Source: Beta vulgaris subsp. vulgaris | Taxonomy: Eukaryota > Streptophyta > Magnoliopsida > Caryophyllales > Amaranthaceae | Assembly (NCBI RefSeq): GCF_026745355.1 | Contig: NC_079209.1 | Span: 12,453,813-12,517,812 of the forward strand | Direction: 5' to 3' | DNA: 64,000 bases | Shown: piece by piece, positions 44,691-56,116 of the stretch | Numbering within the stretch: the first letter of the stretch is position 1 | Layout of the letters: each line of letters starts with the position of its first letter | The notes under the pieces: model-generated | The model's input: only the letters and a program-made list of their open reading frames with translations | The model's database searches: none | Told to the model about the DNA's origin: nothing | Program-made: the position numbers and the translations under genes

Positions 44691-46000
44691 TCCTCTGAAG
44701 ATGACTTAACCACAAAAGACATACTTGTATTATTTCATGTATGATGTTGCTAGGTTATTCATTGAAGAACAAAGAGAATACTCGATTGAAGATTAAAGAA
44801 AGAAGAATTAATCAAGATCGAAGTGAAGATGTTCATGAGATGAAGAATCAAACTTGGAATGAAGATTAGAATGCATTAAGATGTATTATATGCTTCATGT
44901 TAAGGTCGAGTAAAGATAAAAGTTGTTTGGTGTTGAATTCTCAAAAGGAACTTAGTTCTGTTCCCATGACAGGATCAGACATTGGCACAGTTTAGAAACT
45001 TTGGTTGGGAACTGACTTAGAAACGTACTTAGGAACAACTAAACCTATTTCTATTGATAAGCGCTTAATTCAGTTTTGGCAAATAATAGTAAATTGGGAA
45101 TCCTAGTTAAGTTTGGCCTATATCCACTATTTTAGGGAATTAGATAGGAAAAGATTTTAAATAGTTTCTTTTAATTGAAAAAGATTTTATTTTAAAATAT
45201 TGTATTGTTTATTTTAAATAAATCAAATGATTTTCTTTTCCAAAAAAAACCGAAATTTCTGGTATATTTAAAATAAATTGAAAATATTTTTTTCTTAAAT
45301 TACTTTATTTTAAAATGGTTTATTATTCTCCAAGTAATTTCTAAACCACGTAATATTTTTCTAATGCACGTTTTAGTGGGTTAGTGGGTCACTCTCTTTG
45401 TTCCCAAGCAATTTAATTAGTGGAGATCATGGGGTTAGTGGGTTAATTAGTGGTAAATAATTCATGACTACTTACTCTATAAATAGGCACCTAATCCCAA
45501 GATTAATTTGTGTCAAACATAGCTTAAAATCCTAAGTTGTCTAAAGTGTCAGTGTCTTGTGATAATTCATACTTACTATCTTTTTGGTTTTTACTTTTCC
45601 ATTGTTATCAGAAATTGTATTTATTTAGTTAAGGGGTTTGAGTGAACTCCTGTAAGTGTGAGAAAGCTTTGAGTGAAGCAAGAGAAGGGAAAGGAACTTC
45701 AAGTGAAGTTTGAGAGGAACAATAGTTAGTGGAAACTGTTGTTGGGAACTTGAGTTTAGAAACTCATGTTGTGGCCTGAGAGAATTAATAGGTTTATAAC
45801 ATATTTATTGGCCTATTATAGTGGAAAGTTTGAGTCAAAATCCCTTGTGGTCGAGATTGTTTCTTCCTATTGGGCCTAGGAAGTTTTTCCTCGCGAAAAT
45901 CTCTTATGTTCCCATTGTGTGTTCCCTAGCTAGCTTTTAGTTCCGCAATTATTCTCTCACTATAATTCACCCCCCTCTTATAGTGCTTATATTATTATAA
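44691..46000 (+). repeat. 5' LTR of the plus-strand SIRE-type element, 5'-truncated
   Basis: Homologous to the LTR at 56117-57686 in inverted orientation (for example GAAGATGACTTAACCACAAA and AATTAATCAAGATCGAAGT). The terminal TGTTGACCCTTGAG of the family is missing and replaced by the Athila LTR fragment. It ends just before the primer-binding site. Confidence 0.85.
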
Positions 46001-46001
46001 T

Positions 46002-46013
46002 TGGTATCAGAGC
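46002..46013 (+). promoter_or_regulatory. Primer-binding site (initiator tRNA-Met type)
   Basis: TGGTATCAGAGC is the standard copia site complementary to the 3' end of initiator tRNA-Met. Confidence 0.95.
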
Positions 46014-46064
46014 GGGAACTCTAAAAATACAGGAAATCCTGTTAAGTTCAAGATCTTGGAAAAT

Positions 46065-46528
46065 ATGAATACTAGAGAGAAACTGGAAGAAGGGTACTCT
46101 ACTCAGAGGCCACCAATGTTCAATGGCAAGTTCTACACCTACTGGAAGAACAGAATGGAGATCTTTATCAAAGCCGACAACTATCAGGTATGGAGAGTTA
46201 TAGAGGTAGGCGATTTTGGAGTCACTATCACTAACGACAAAAATCAGGTAATTCCTAAATCCAAAACTGATTTCGAGAAAGAAGATTTCGAAAAAATGGA
46301 AGTGAATGATCTTTCTATTGAATTGCTTCATTGTGGTCTTGGACCTCATGAACACAATCGTGTTATGGGATGCAAAATCGCAAAACAAATTTGGGATCTT
46401 CTTGAAGTCACTCATGAAGGTACGAGTGAAGTTAAGAGATCAAAAATCGATCTTTTAATGAATCAATATGAAATTTTTCAAATGAAATGTAAGGAATCCA
46501 TTCAAGAGATGTTTACACGCTTTAATAA
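46065..46528 (+). pseudogene. SIRE-type gag, N-terminal part
   Basis: From the ATG at 46065 a copia gag domain is open to the insertion point: PPMFNGKFYTYWKNRMEIFI, then IWDLLEVTHEGTSEVKRSKI and FTRFNN. The reading frame resumes after the inserted element at 52198, continuing with IINELTSLGKELHL. Because the duplicated AATAA shows the junction, the break is caused only by the insertion here. Confidence 0.85.
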
Positions 46529-49500
46529 TGTAACAGCCCGCACTTCCAAGCTGCTAACTAATCACACTTAAGATACAAAAAAACACAATCAACACTTAAC
46601 AAACCTCGAATCTACATTTATTCACAGCGGAAACAAAACCTAAAAAAACAATCCTGGATTTGTGGGTCAGGGGCCCACAGCATAACAACTTGAAAATCAA
46701 ATAACATATTACAAATACTTCCAAACAAAGCATCTAACTTTAACCTTAACCCACCATTTCATAACATAAAAAAAATCTTCTTCTTGATCAACAATCATAT
46801 TCTAAGTCCTCGACATTAACCCTGCAAAATCACTAACAATGATTCCTGCCCCCACCAGGACAGGTTCCAAGAACAAAATCAGAAAAACTGAGTACACACA
46901 CTGTCCAACCAGAAATTCCTTTTTGTGGCTTAAAATATAGTTGTGCAGTTTATTACTCATCAAGTGGAACAATCCCAAACTTCAAAAAAATACTTAGAAT
47001 CAAATAGTTAGAAATGTTTTTATTATGGCACCAGCAACCCTTAACTAGAAAGTCCGATAAAGAGTACTCATACATATACTACAGATAATAAGTTCTTTGC
47101 CATAAGGACAAATTTCAACAACCGTTGAATACATAAGCTCATCCCAACCTCATTTTTGGTGGCTTAAAACCATTCATATACAATTCATGCTAGAATTCAG
47201 TATGCTTCACAAGTAAGGTGCTTGCTTAAAAATTTCAGGATTATTATCCTTGCACAATCGCAAAAGTAAAAATTTTTATTATGAAGATCACCACTTAGAT
47301 CATTCAAAACCCTTTGGGTATATAGCATTTAATTTATTTGGGTAAAGCGAACACGAATAGAAAGGGACTCCTTACACAAGGAGCCGACTGTCTCTAAGCT
47401 AATGGAGGTCGCACCCCACCGTTTAAATATTTATGCTTGCAAGCCTTAACCAGGACAGTCCCATTTATTATATTGCTGGACTTCACCCACCCAGCGAGGG
47501 TTCGAAGGAGATCACCCATCCTCCAAGGTTGTTGTTCAACCGTACCTTATTTGGTATCGGCCTTTACCCACTTGTATCCATAGTTTATTTACATAAATAG
47601 TTTAAATGCACAGTTTATCAATACCACACGTGTTCCAAAGAACACATATTTATCCATGAAGAGGAAAAAAGAATACAACTACTATGGTGTTGCTAATCAT
47701 TGCAAGACTTGGATCTTCTTTTGAAATCTTTTTGTTTTACGTAACAATTTCACAATTAGTTACGTGTAAAGATATAAGGAAATAATCAATTCTTTACTGC
47801 TTGTAAAAGTCGTATATGCACTTAGTGTGCTCATTTAAACTTTACCAAAAGGGTTGAGTTAACTTGAACATTTGGAACTTTTGTCAAAATAATTACAACA
47901 AAAATACTGAACTTAAAACGAACATAACTTCCTGCTCGGTACTTCGAATTAGGAATTTCCAAAAATTAACCTCAATAACTTTTGGATCTACTCAAAGGAA
48001 CAATACCCGCTCCATAACACATATTGAGCATCTCGCTCCATAAATGTTGTTTACTTTCCCATAAAACAATAACTAAATCATAATACTTATTTTCTCAATA
48101 ACACAAACTTGAATCTCAAGTAATCTCACTTACCCCAAATATTCTTTTAAAGGAAGTAATATAGACAAAACGTATTCGAAATCAAATGTCTCTCTGCAGT
48201 CGAACCCATAACATAATCAAAATGTAAAATATGTTTCTCAAAGACTTAAATAATTAACATTATCGAGACCAATTATAAGCTTCAATTAACTTAATATTAC
48301 TTGTAGACTTAAGTATCTCAACATTTGGCATTTCCTTCATCATAATAGTTTCTCTTTGTACTTGGACTTCCGTCTTTAACTTATAACATCTAAACTATAG
48401 CATTCCAAATTTCTCATGATATGAATATTCCCCTTAAAGGTTTTCTTATTCCCAATACATGAACTTTCATTGCCATAATAAAACTTATTACATTATCATA
48501 AATCACCTGCAATTACTATGACAAGTTAAAATATCTCACTCCATATTTCCTAATACTCAACTTGTTATCCTCATCCTTCCTAAATTTATAATTCACAACC
48601 ATACGTCCCCATGTATTTGTACTGAAAGCTCATATTAGTCTTAACACCATACGCTTAGTATTGCCATTATATAACTTTAATTACCATGCTCTCTATTATC
48701 TAGATTTATATTTTTCTTTCCCAACATCATTTATATAATCTTACTCATCCAATAGAGAAATTATGCTCCAAACTCTTTTACTTGACCCCTTTGCGGATAT
48801 GATCTTTATTACATAAGTATTGTAAATTATATCTCTCTAATCGATACTCTCTAAACCACCACAGATTGGATCCTTTATTTCACTGATACGACATTCATAT
48901 CTCAATCCTACACATCCTCTGAACTCACAAACCTTCTGAACAACTCCATTAACTCATAAATTATATTTGACCTTTGAAATTCACATCCAAATTTACTTTT
49001 CCTAACTATCTAATCTACGTCCACCACATAACATCTTCATTCTTAGTTAGAACCTCCCAACAATTACTTCATCCTTCAATTATGACATCACAAATCTTCA
49101 TTCTTAATAATCAAGCTCCATATTATTTTTCGGAGATATCTTCGGTGATACCATTCGCCTTGTTTATACGTCATAAGTAAATCTTTGGATATTTGACTAC
49201 TTCTAATAATATCCTCAAAGCGACAATTTTATTTCTTAAACATAACTTCACAAGTACCCATCTCACAACAAACTCATTTCAACTTAGATTCCAAACTCCA
49301 TATAACATAATTCATCCATGATATTCTGTAAAGATATAACTTGTTTCACTAGACTTACGTGTTTCCAAACTTAAATTCGAAAATAATGTTCATTAAATTG
49401 ACCCAAATTTGAGAGATTTTTCCTATGAGAACTTTTCATAAAAATTTAAGTAGGATGAAGATCCTCCCCTCATTAATAGAACTAGAAAAACCTGATTTAT

Positions 49501-50508
49501 AATTTCACGAGTCCATATTTGTCATAACTCCAGTTCATAATTTTCAAAGTTCATGATCATATATAATCAAAATCTCAAACCTAATAAAAGAGTTTTCATA
49601 CTTTCAGAATTCCATATTAAACTTATATCACATATATTTTCACAATTGTCTTAAACCTAAAATTTTAACTCAACATCCTTGATCAAAATTCCTTTCTTTT
49701 TCTCTGAAACTTTCAAATATAACTATAGTTTAAATCGAGAGCAAGTTCATACATATATCGAGTCGACGTCCCGACTTAGTTCATAAATCGGAGTACTTGT
49801 TGTAAAACCATTATATAGTTAGATATACAAGATCCTTGCTTTAATTCTCATAGCTACACTTTCATATAAAAGATCAACTTACTAAGCATAAGAAGCTTAT
49901 TATAAATTCGATGTGGAAACAAGTAGGTTTAATAATATCACACATCTATATTATTGAAGGATTCAACTACCTCCAATCAGTTCTTCACAAAAAATATCAC
50001 TCAGTAAAACTCATCACATAAAAAGCTTTCGCTCGTAGCTTAAAACCAAATATGTAGTTAACAACTCTTGTAAACACACGAATAACACTTTGAATAATTT
50101 TGTATTTATATAAAAGGCTTATTAACTCAGCACATGAAATCACATAAAACACGAATATAGATTCAAAGGTGGAAGGACATGTTGTACCTTGAAACAATTT
50201 CAAATAATTCGACATTCTGGATAACCACTATAGCTCGAACTTCATAGTTTATCTCCATATACATACTCCAACAACGACCTCAAAACAATAACAACAATCA
50301 TTAACCATCCTCACAACAATTTAGATAAACAAATTGAATTACTCATACTTTCTAAGCTCTTCCAGGAACTAACCACCACAACTCTTATATACAACTCATT
50401 CTACTAATCCAACTCACAATATCAATTCCATCTCTAACTAACATCATTCTGATTTCAGAGAGTATTATCAAACGACATAATTTATAAAAACCAGTTTTTA
50501 TAAACTTA

Positions 50509-50869
50509 GGCTCCGTTTGGTAGGGCGTAAAACATTTTCCCGGAAAACTGTTTTCCTCTATTTTAAGTTTTACATTGTTTGGTTGGCAAAAGAGTGTAAA
50601 ACTATTTTCCCTTGGGCTAAAATTACTCTCCCAAGGATGGAAAACCATTTTCCTTTCAAAATGAAGGGAAAACTATTTTCCTTCTCTCTCTTGTACACTC
50701 CTATCACTACCTCCTTACTTTCCCTTTCATTTTCCTTTCATTTTATCATTTTTTTTACATCGAACCAAACAACGGAAAACTAATTTTGGAATTGTGTTTT
50801 CCATTGTAAATTGTTTTCCATGAAAATCATTTTACACTGAAAATATTTTACGCCCTACCAAACAGAGCC
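50509..50869. mobile_element. Tourist MITE (PIF/Harbinger) in the solo LTR
   Basis: 361 bp with a strong inverted repeat: GGCTCCGTTTGGTAGGGCGT at the left, GGCTCTGTTTGGTAGGGCGT at the right (reverse complement). TTA is duplicated at 50506-50508 and 50870-50872. The interior repeats GGAAAAC and TTTTCC motifs in both orientations. Confidence 0.92.
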
Positions 50870-51195
50870 TTACTTAAGAGGCTTACTTCATATTATAAGC
50901 TTCAATCTAGTAAGAAAGATAAAATATTCAATCTTTAAGTTTAACAACTCTTATCATAATTATATTTGCTAACCAATAACAAAATTGAGAACCAAGTTTA
51001 TTTCTAAAATCAGAATATAAAATCCAATTGCACACACTTGAATTGGAATCAAAGGAGATGAGGACTCAAGAAAAATTAGCTTATACCTTCATATGGAAAG
51101 GAATACCAAAATAATGGCAGCAACAAGGCAAACAAGCCAACCACGGCAGCAACGCAACACAAAGTACAACAGTAATGCTGAACTTGTGCAAGGCG

Positions 51196-51670
51196 TAACT
51201 CATAGCTCCGAACTCCAAATTGAGCGATTTTTGTGCTCAAATTCATTAGCTCGAAGTGATCTACAACTTCGATTCAGAAACAAAGAGTAAAATTGGATTG
51301 CATGTTATAGATAATTGAAGAAATAGATTGTCGGAATAAAAACAGAGGAGAGAGAAAAGAAGATAGGAACACCAAACTTACAAAGACCATAACTCATAGC
51401 TCCGAACTCCAAATCAAGTGATTTTTGTGCCCAAATTCATTAGCTCAAAGTAATCTACAACTTTGATTCAGAAAGAAAGAGCAGAATTGGATTGCATGTT
51501 GTAGATAATTGGGGAAATAGATTGTCGGAATAAAAACAGAGGAGAGAGAAATGGAGGTAGCAACACCAAATTTGCAAAGACCATAACTCACAGCTCCGAA
51601 CTCCAAATCAAGTGATTTTTGGGTCTAAGTTCAATAACTTTTTAAGATCTACAACTTTGATTGAATAAGG
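51196..51670. repeat. 194-bp tandem repeat, about 2.4 copies
   Basis: Units start at 51196, 51390 and 51584 with TAACTCATAGCTCCGAACTC or a close variant, exactly 194 bp apart. The third copy is partial. Shared landmarks include GATTGTCGGAATAAAAACAG and GGAGAGAGAAA. Tandem units within an LTR often mark promoter or leader repeats. Confidence 0.9.
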
Positions 51671-52197
51671 TTGGGAAAATTCCCACTATAAAATGCGGAA
51701 ATTGAGCATGCACAGTACGGGGTATAAAATCAGAGGAGAGAGAAAATTATTGTTTGGGGTTTTATTTTGGTTTTAATGTTTCTCCCAATTCTTAACCACT
51801 TGGGTCATTAAACTGAAATCTTGAAGAGAATAATTGATCTATGGGAAAAATACACTTTGGCACTTGATTGAGAAGTTATGAAGAGGGGAGAGTGATGCTC
51901 TAGCATCTAGAGTAGATAGCATGAGTGAGGAGACATAATTTGTAATAAAAATGGGTTCTCTTTATTTCAAAGCTTAAAATCCTTAACTCAATATCTCTAT
52001 TATATAAAATCCATACTAACTTATTTGTGCTTGGAACTTACTTTAGACGATAAAAAAAATAATTCTCAAAGTAATTCTTTACTAATATGAACATAGCTAA
52101 CTTTGACTAAAACGTGTCTGAAAATATCAGCTATTATACTTATCAAATCTCATTTATAAAGTCGTTATTAAACCTGCTTAAAATATAGGCTATTACA

Positions 52198-53185
52198 AAT
52201 AATATTATTAATGAGCTAACCTCTCTTGGAAAAGAATTACATCTGAGGAACGGGTAAGAAAGGTCCTAAGGATCGTTGGATGGCTAAGGTTACGGCCTTA
52301 CAAGAAACTAAGGACTTTACGAAGTTCAATCTGGAACAACTTGTTGGTTCCCTTATGACGCACAAGCTACATTTGGACACCGAGAATGGTGACATGGCCA
52401 AACAGAAGTCGATTGCTCTGAAAGCCGATTAAAGTGATGACTCGAAAACTAACGAAGAAGAATCCGCTCTTATGGTCCGAAAATTCAAGAGAATTTTTAG
52501 GAACATGACGAATGAAGACTATAAAGGTAAAAATAAGAAATACACTAACAAACCTGTTTGTCATAAGTGTGGCAGTTCCAATCATTTTATCGAGGAGTGT
52601 CCTAAATGAGAACAAGACAAATGCAAATGAAGGGAACGAAGCAAAGATAGGAACAAGGACTACAAGAGTTCCTATACCAGATCTGATATGAAGAAAGCTA
52701 TCATTGCTGCATGGGGTGATACTTACTCCAAGGAAGAAGATGATCCCTAAGCTTGCGAAGAAACAACAAACTTTTGTCTCATGGCTATTGACAATTCCGA
52801 ATCAGATGAAGAGATTGAATCTCTTGAGGCAAGTTTAGACACTATTAAATCTCGTCTTAATTCTTTAAGTAAAGAGCAATTATTTACTTTTATTGTTGAT
52901 GCTGTGAATGATTGCAAAGATGAGTCTACTAAATTGAAGCAAAGTGAACATGCTTTAGTAGTTGCAAAGGAACATATCTCTTGCCTTAAAAGTATTCGAA
53001 CTGATATTGAGAAAAGATTTTTTGAGTTGTTTGATAAAAATCTAAAGTTGAATGAGAATTTCAAAACTGTCAAAAATGAGAACTATCTGTTAAGCCTTGA
53101 GTTATCTCAATTAAAAGAATATGTTCCTGAGGTGAGTTCCTTTGACATAAGTCAGTTTCCTTACAAAGCTTTAGATTTGAAATAA
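52198..53185 (+). pseudogene. SIRE-type gag, C-terminal part
   Basis: After the inserted element the gag resumes with TALQETKDFTKFNLEQLVGS, LMTHKLHLDTENGDMAKQKS and a CCHC knuckle CHKCGSSNHFIEEC (about 52558-52599). 52781-53185 is an open, acidic, coiled-coil-like stretch of 134 residues typical of SIRE gag C-termini. Several stops occur (for example 52430 and 52607), so this copy is dead. Confidence 0.82.
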
Positions 53186-53316
53186 AAGAATTAAAAAATC
53201 AAGTCTCGTTTTTGGAAATTGAAAATAAAGAACTTGCACGGGAATTGAACTTAAGTAGGAACAAGAAAATAATTCTTCCTATTCCCAATTAGATTAAAAA
53301 TTCACAAACAAAATGT

Positions 53317-54074
53317 ATGGAAGGTCTTGGTTCTAATCACAAAAAGAAACACGAGAAACCTAAAAAGAGAGTTGATTTGCCAAGTGATAAAGTTTGTATG
53401 TTTTGTGGGAACACTGGTCATTATAGGAACTCATGTCCTATAAGACTTGGTCTCTTTAACAAGAATTTGGAAGCAAGTAAATTAAATTGGAAAAAGAAAC
53501 CTATTGTTCCTGAAGGAAAGGAACCCTAGAAAGATTAGGTTCCTAACTCTAACAAGTAATTTTCTTACAGGCTAGAGTGAGGGGAAACAACACATGGTAC
53601 CTAAACAGTAGTTGTTCTAAGCATATGACTGGAGATAAATCAAGATTTCTCTCACTCTCTGCCTGTGATGGTGGAAGTGATACTTTTGGTGACAACATGA
53701 AAGGTAACATAGTTGCCATGGGTAAAGTTGGCAAGTCACTGTCACATTCCATAGATAATGATTTTCTAGTTGATGGAGTAAAGCATAATCTATTGAGTAT
53801 TTCCCAGTTTTGTGATAAGGGAAACTATGTTAAATTTACTAGTGATAAATGTTTGATCATTAACAAAAGCACAAGGGGTGTCGTTTTAGCAGGAACAAGG
53901 AAAAGGAACACATATGTTATGGATCTTAACTTTGTTACCAAAAATAATTTGACATGCCTTAGTGTTATTGATGATGATCCTCTCTTGTGGCATATGCGTC
54001 TTGAACATGCTATTTTTTTCTTTGCTTGTCAAACTTCAATCAAAAGATCTAGTCTTGGGTCAACCTTCTATTAA
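53317..54074 (+). pseudogene. SIRE-type zinc knuckle and protease
   Basis: A second CCHC motif, CMFCGNTGHYRNSC (53395-53436), is followed after a stop by the protease segment TWYLNSSCSKHMTGDKSRFL (about 53592-53651). The minus-strand relative reads YLDSGCSKHM here, so the catalytic Asp is Asn and the following Gly is Ser in this copy. HNLLSISQFCDKGN and the start of the pre-integrase region (LLWHMRLEHA) follow before a frameshift. Confidence 0.85.
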
Positions 54075-54159
54075 GTTTCATATAGATCGTGTTTGTGATG
54101 CTTGTGCTAAAGGTAATCATGTTAGATCCTCTTTTAAATAAAAGAATATTGTAAGTACC

Positions 54160-54381
54160 ATGAGACCATTAAAATTGATTCATATGGACTTGTGTGGACC
54201 TATGAGGATTCAAAGTAGAAGTGGTAAGAAGTATGTGCTAGTTATTATTGATGATTACTCTAGATTTACTTGGGTTATTTTTCTTTCTAGCAAGGACGAA
54301 ACATATGATGAGCTCCTCGTCTTTGCAAAGAGAGTTCAAAATTTGAGTGGTGTTTCATATCCATGTGGATTCAAAATTTGA
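54160..54381 (+). pseudogene. SIRE-type integrase, truncated
   Basis: LIHMDLCGPMRIQSRSGKKY then VLVIIDDYSRFTWVIFLSSK and DETYDELLVFAKRVQNLSG match the N-terminal half of the catalytic core. The frame is cut at the scrambled junction before the second catalytic Asp and the Glu. All later domains and the 3' LTR of this element are missing. Confidence 0.88.
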
Positions 54382-55340
54382 GTGGTAAGAAGTATGCTCT
54401 TCGTCATTCTATCAACTATACATATCCATGTGATTGACTAAACATCTCCATGTTCCCATAGCCCATGAAACGACACTATCAATAAATATTATATGCTAAT
54501 ATTTTAATAAGTCATTTATGTCCAATTTAATGACTTAGATTAGGAACTCGAATATTCTATGAATTCAGTTCACTTATGGTGTTTTATTCATCGAATCACA
54601 TATTTGACAAAAATATTGAATTCAGAATATATCTTGGACATTTTATTTAATACTAAACCAAAATTAAATAAGACAAAACTTTATTATGTGACACTCATGC
54701 TTGGGTTGAGGTAGTGGTTTAGTGAGCGGATCAACCACGTTCTCATCCGTGTGAACTTTGCATATTCTGACATCCTTCATGTCAACTATCTCCCGAATAA
54801 GGTGATATTTCCTCATTACATGCTTGGATTTGTTATGTGATCTCAGTTCTTTTGCTTGTGTAATAGCACCATTGTTATCACAGAACAACTCAATCCCCTC
54901 TAGTGCACTAGGTTTGATATCTAGCTCTGTCAAGAACTTCTTTATCCAAATTGCTTCCTTAGCTGCTTCAACCGCTGCTAAATCATAGAGTCTACGACAG
55001 TGCTTTGCTTTGAGCTCTTCCAGCTATCTGGTCTTCCATTTAGACAAAAGACATACCCTGACTGAGAGCGATAGTCATCTCTATCGATTTGAAAGCTCGC
55101 ATCATTATAACCTTTAACAACCAACTCACTTTCTCCTCCATAGACTAAGAACATGCCTTTAGTCCTCCTCAAGTACTTCTCCTGGATTTGTTTGGAACCT
55201 GCTACACATGCTTAAGGCATATGCAACATCTGATCGAGTACTTATCATGACATACATGATAGATCCTATAGCTGAAGCATAAGGTATGCTACTTATTCGC
55301 TTCAACTCATCAGGCTTATTCGGGCACTGACTCTTGCCAA
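54382..55340 (-). mobile_element. Fragment of another copia element: RNase H and LTR part
   Basis: Minus-strand copia RNase H in broken frames: LRRTKGMFLVYGGESELVVK and GYNDASFQIDRDDYRSQSGY (55172-54978), then LFCDNNGAITQAKE, HVMRKYHLIREIVD and VDPLTKPLPQPKHECH (54933-54664). AT-rich LTR-like DNA follows to about 54390. The sequence differs from the SIRE family, so it is a separate element. Its 5' part is cut by the CACTA end at 55341. Confidence 0.8.
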
Positions 55341-56116
55341 CACTAGTAGAATAATTGCTTATTACTGCGGTGCTATTGCTGTTATTCTACCCATACGCAG
55401 TAATAAATGACGTGAAAAGAAAAGGTAAAATATAAAACAAATCTATTGATGCGGTTTTGGCCAGAAACCGCATTAATATGGTTTCAACGAGATTTTTTTT
55501 GAAATTACGTCGACTATTTGACCAGATCTATTGCTGCGAATTTTGGCAAGAACCACAACAATAAATTAAAATATTATTAAAAATTATTATTTTAATCTAT
55601 TGCTATGGTTCTTGCTTGAAACCACAGCAATAGAGCTACTCCAGATCTGAATAAAAAACACAGGATTCTCTCTCACACTTACACTCTTTCTCTCTCGTCT
55701 CTCTCACTTTCTCTCTCTCTATTCCTGCACTCTCTCACTCTCTCACACAAGTGTTTGATTCTCGGCCCAAAGTCGGTGGTTTCCGACGAGGCGACGACAA
55801 GTGTTCGAATTTCGGCCCAAAACCGGTGGTTTTCATTGATAAGGCTTCCATTTTTTCAAATCTGGGTTTGGGCGAAGGGTTTTCGTGCGACTCTCAGCCC
55901 TCTCCTCCATTGACGGGTTTTCCTGCAGTTTTCACTCCTCTATTCAGTTAACTGCCGCCACTATCATTCTTTACAGCCGGAGCGACCTTCCCTGTGTTAT
56001 AGCAGGTTAGTTTTTCATAGTTTATTATTAATTTTCAGTTTTCTTATTTAATAGTGCTTTAATTGAAAATTTGGCTTAAATAGTAATTAAAAATACTTAA
56101 TTATATATATATATGT
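55341..56116 (+). mobile_element. CACTA-type element, 5' fragment
   Basis: Starts CACTAGTAGAATAATTGC and shows subterminal inverted motifs around GCGGT / ACCGC and ATTGCTRYGGTT / AACCACAGCAAT (55365-55640). A CT-rich tract and a possible leader exon with donor AG|GTTAGT near 56005 follow. No opposite CACTA end was found; it is cut by the SIRE LTR at 56117. Confidence 0.6.

Larger units (their letters stand above)
46529..52197 (-). mobile_element. Probable solo LTR, unusually long (5.7 kb)
   Basis: Begins TGTAACAGCCCGC, ends GGCTATTACA, and is flanked by an exact 5-bp repeat AATAA (46524-46528 and 52198-52202). TG...CA ends and a 5-bp TSD are retroviral-type. There are no coding domains and no direct terminal repeats, so a single LTR is the simplest reading. 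On the minus strand it starts TGTAATAGCC and ends GCGGGCTGTTACA, with AATAAATG about 100 bp before the end as a possible poly(A) signal, hence the tentative orientation. The ends resemble chromovirus/Tekay-type LTRs. It contains a Tourist MITE and a 194-bp tandem repeat. Confidence 0.72.
44691..54381 (+). mobile_element. SIRE-type copia retrotransposon, 5' part
   Basis: 5' LTR (44691-46000), primer-binding site, gag, protease and the start of integrase. It is interrupted in gag by a 5.7-kb element and truncated inside integrase at about 54381. Protein motifs (SCSKHMTGDKSRF, HMDLCGPMRIQSRSGKKYVL) and sequence shared with the minus-strand element at 56117-64000 place both in one SIRE/Maximus-like family. 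Confidence 0.85.

Noticed and set aside
46529..52197. Interpretation as a large noncoding retrotransposon with two LTRs (LARD)
   Set aside because: No direct repeat between the first and last several hundred bases was seen, so one long LTR is simpler. Kept as an alternative pending a genome search.
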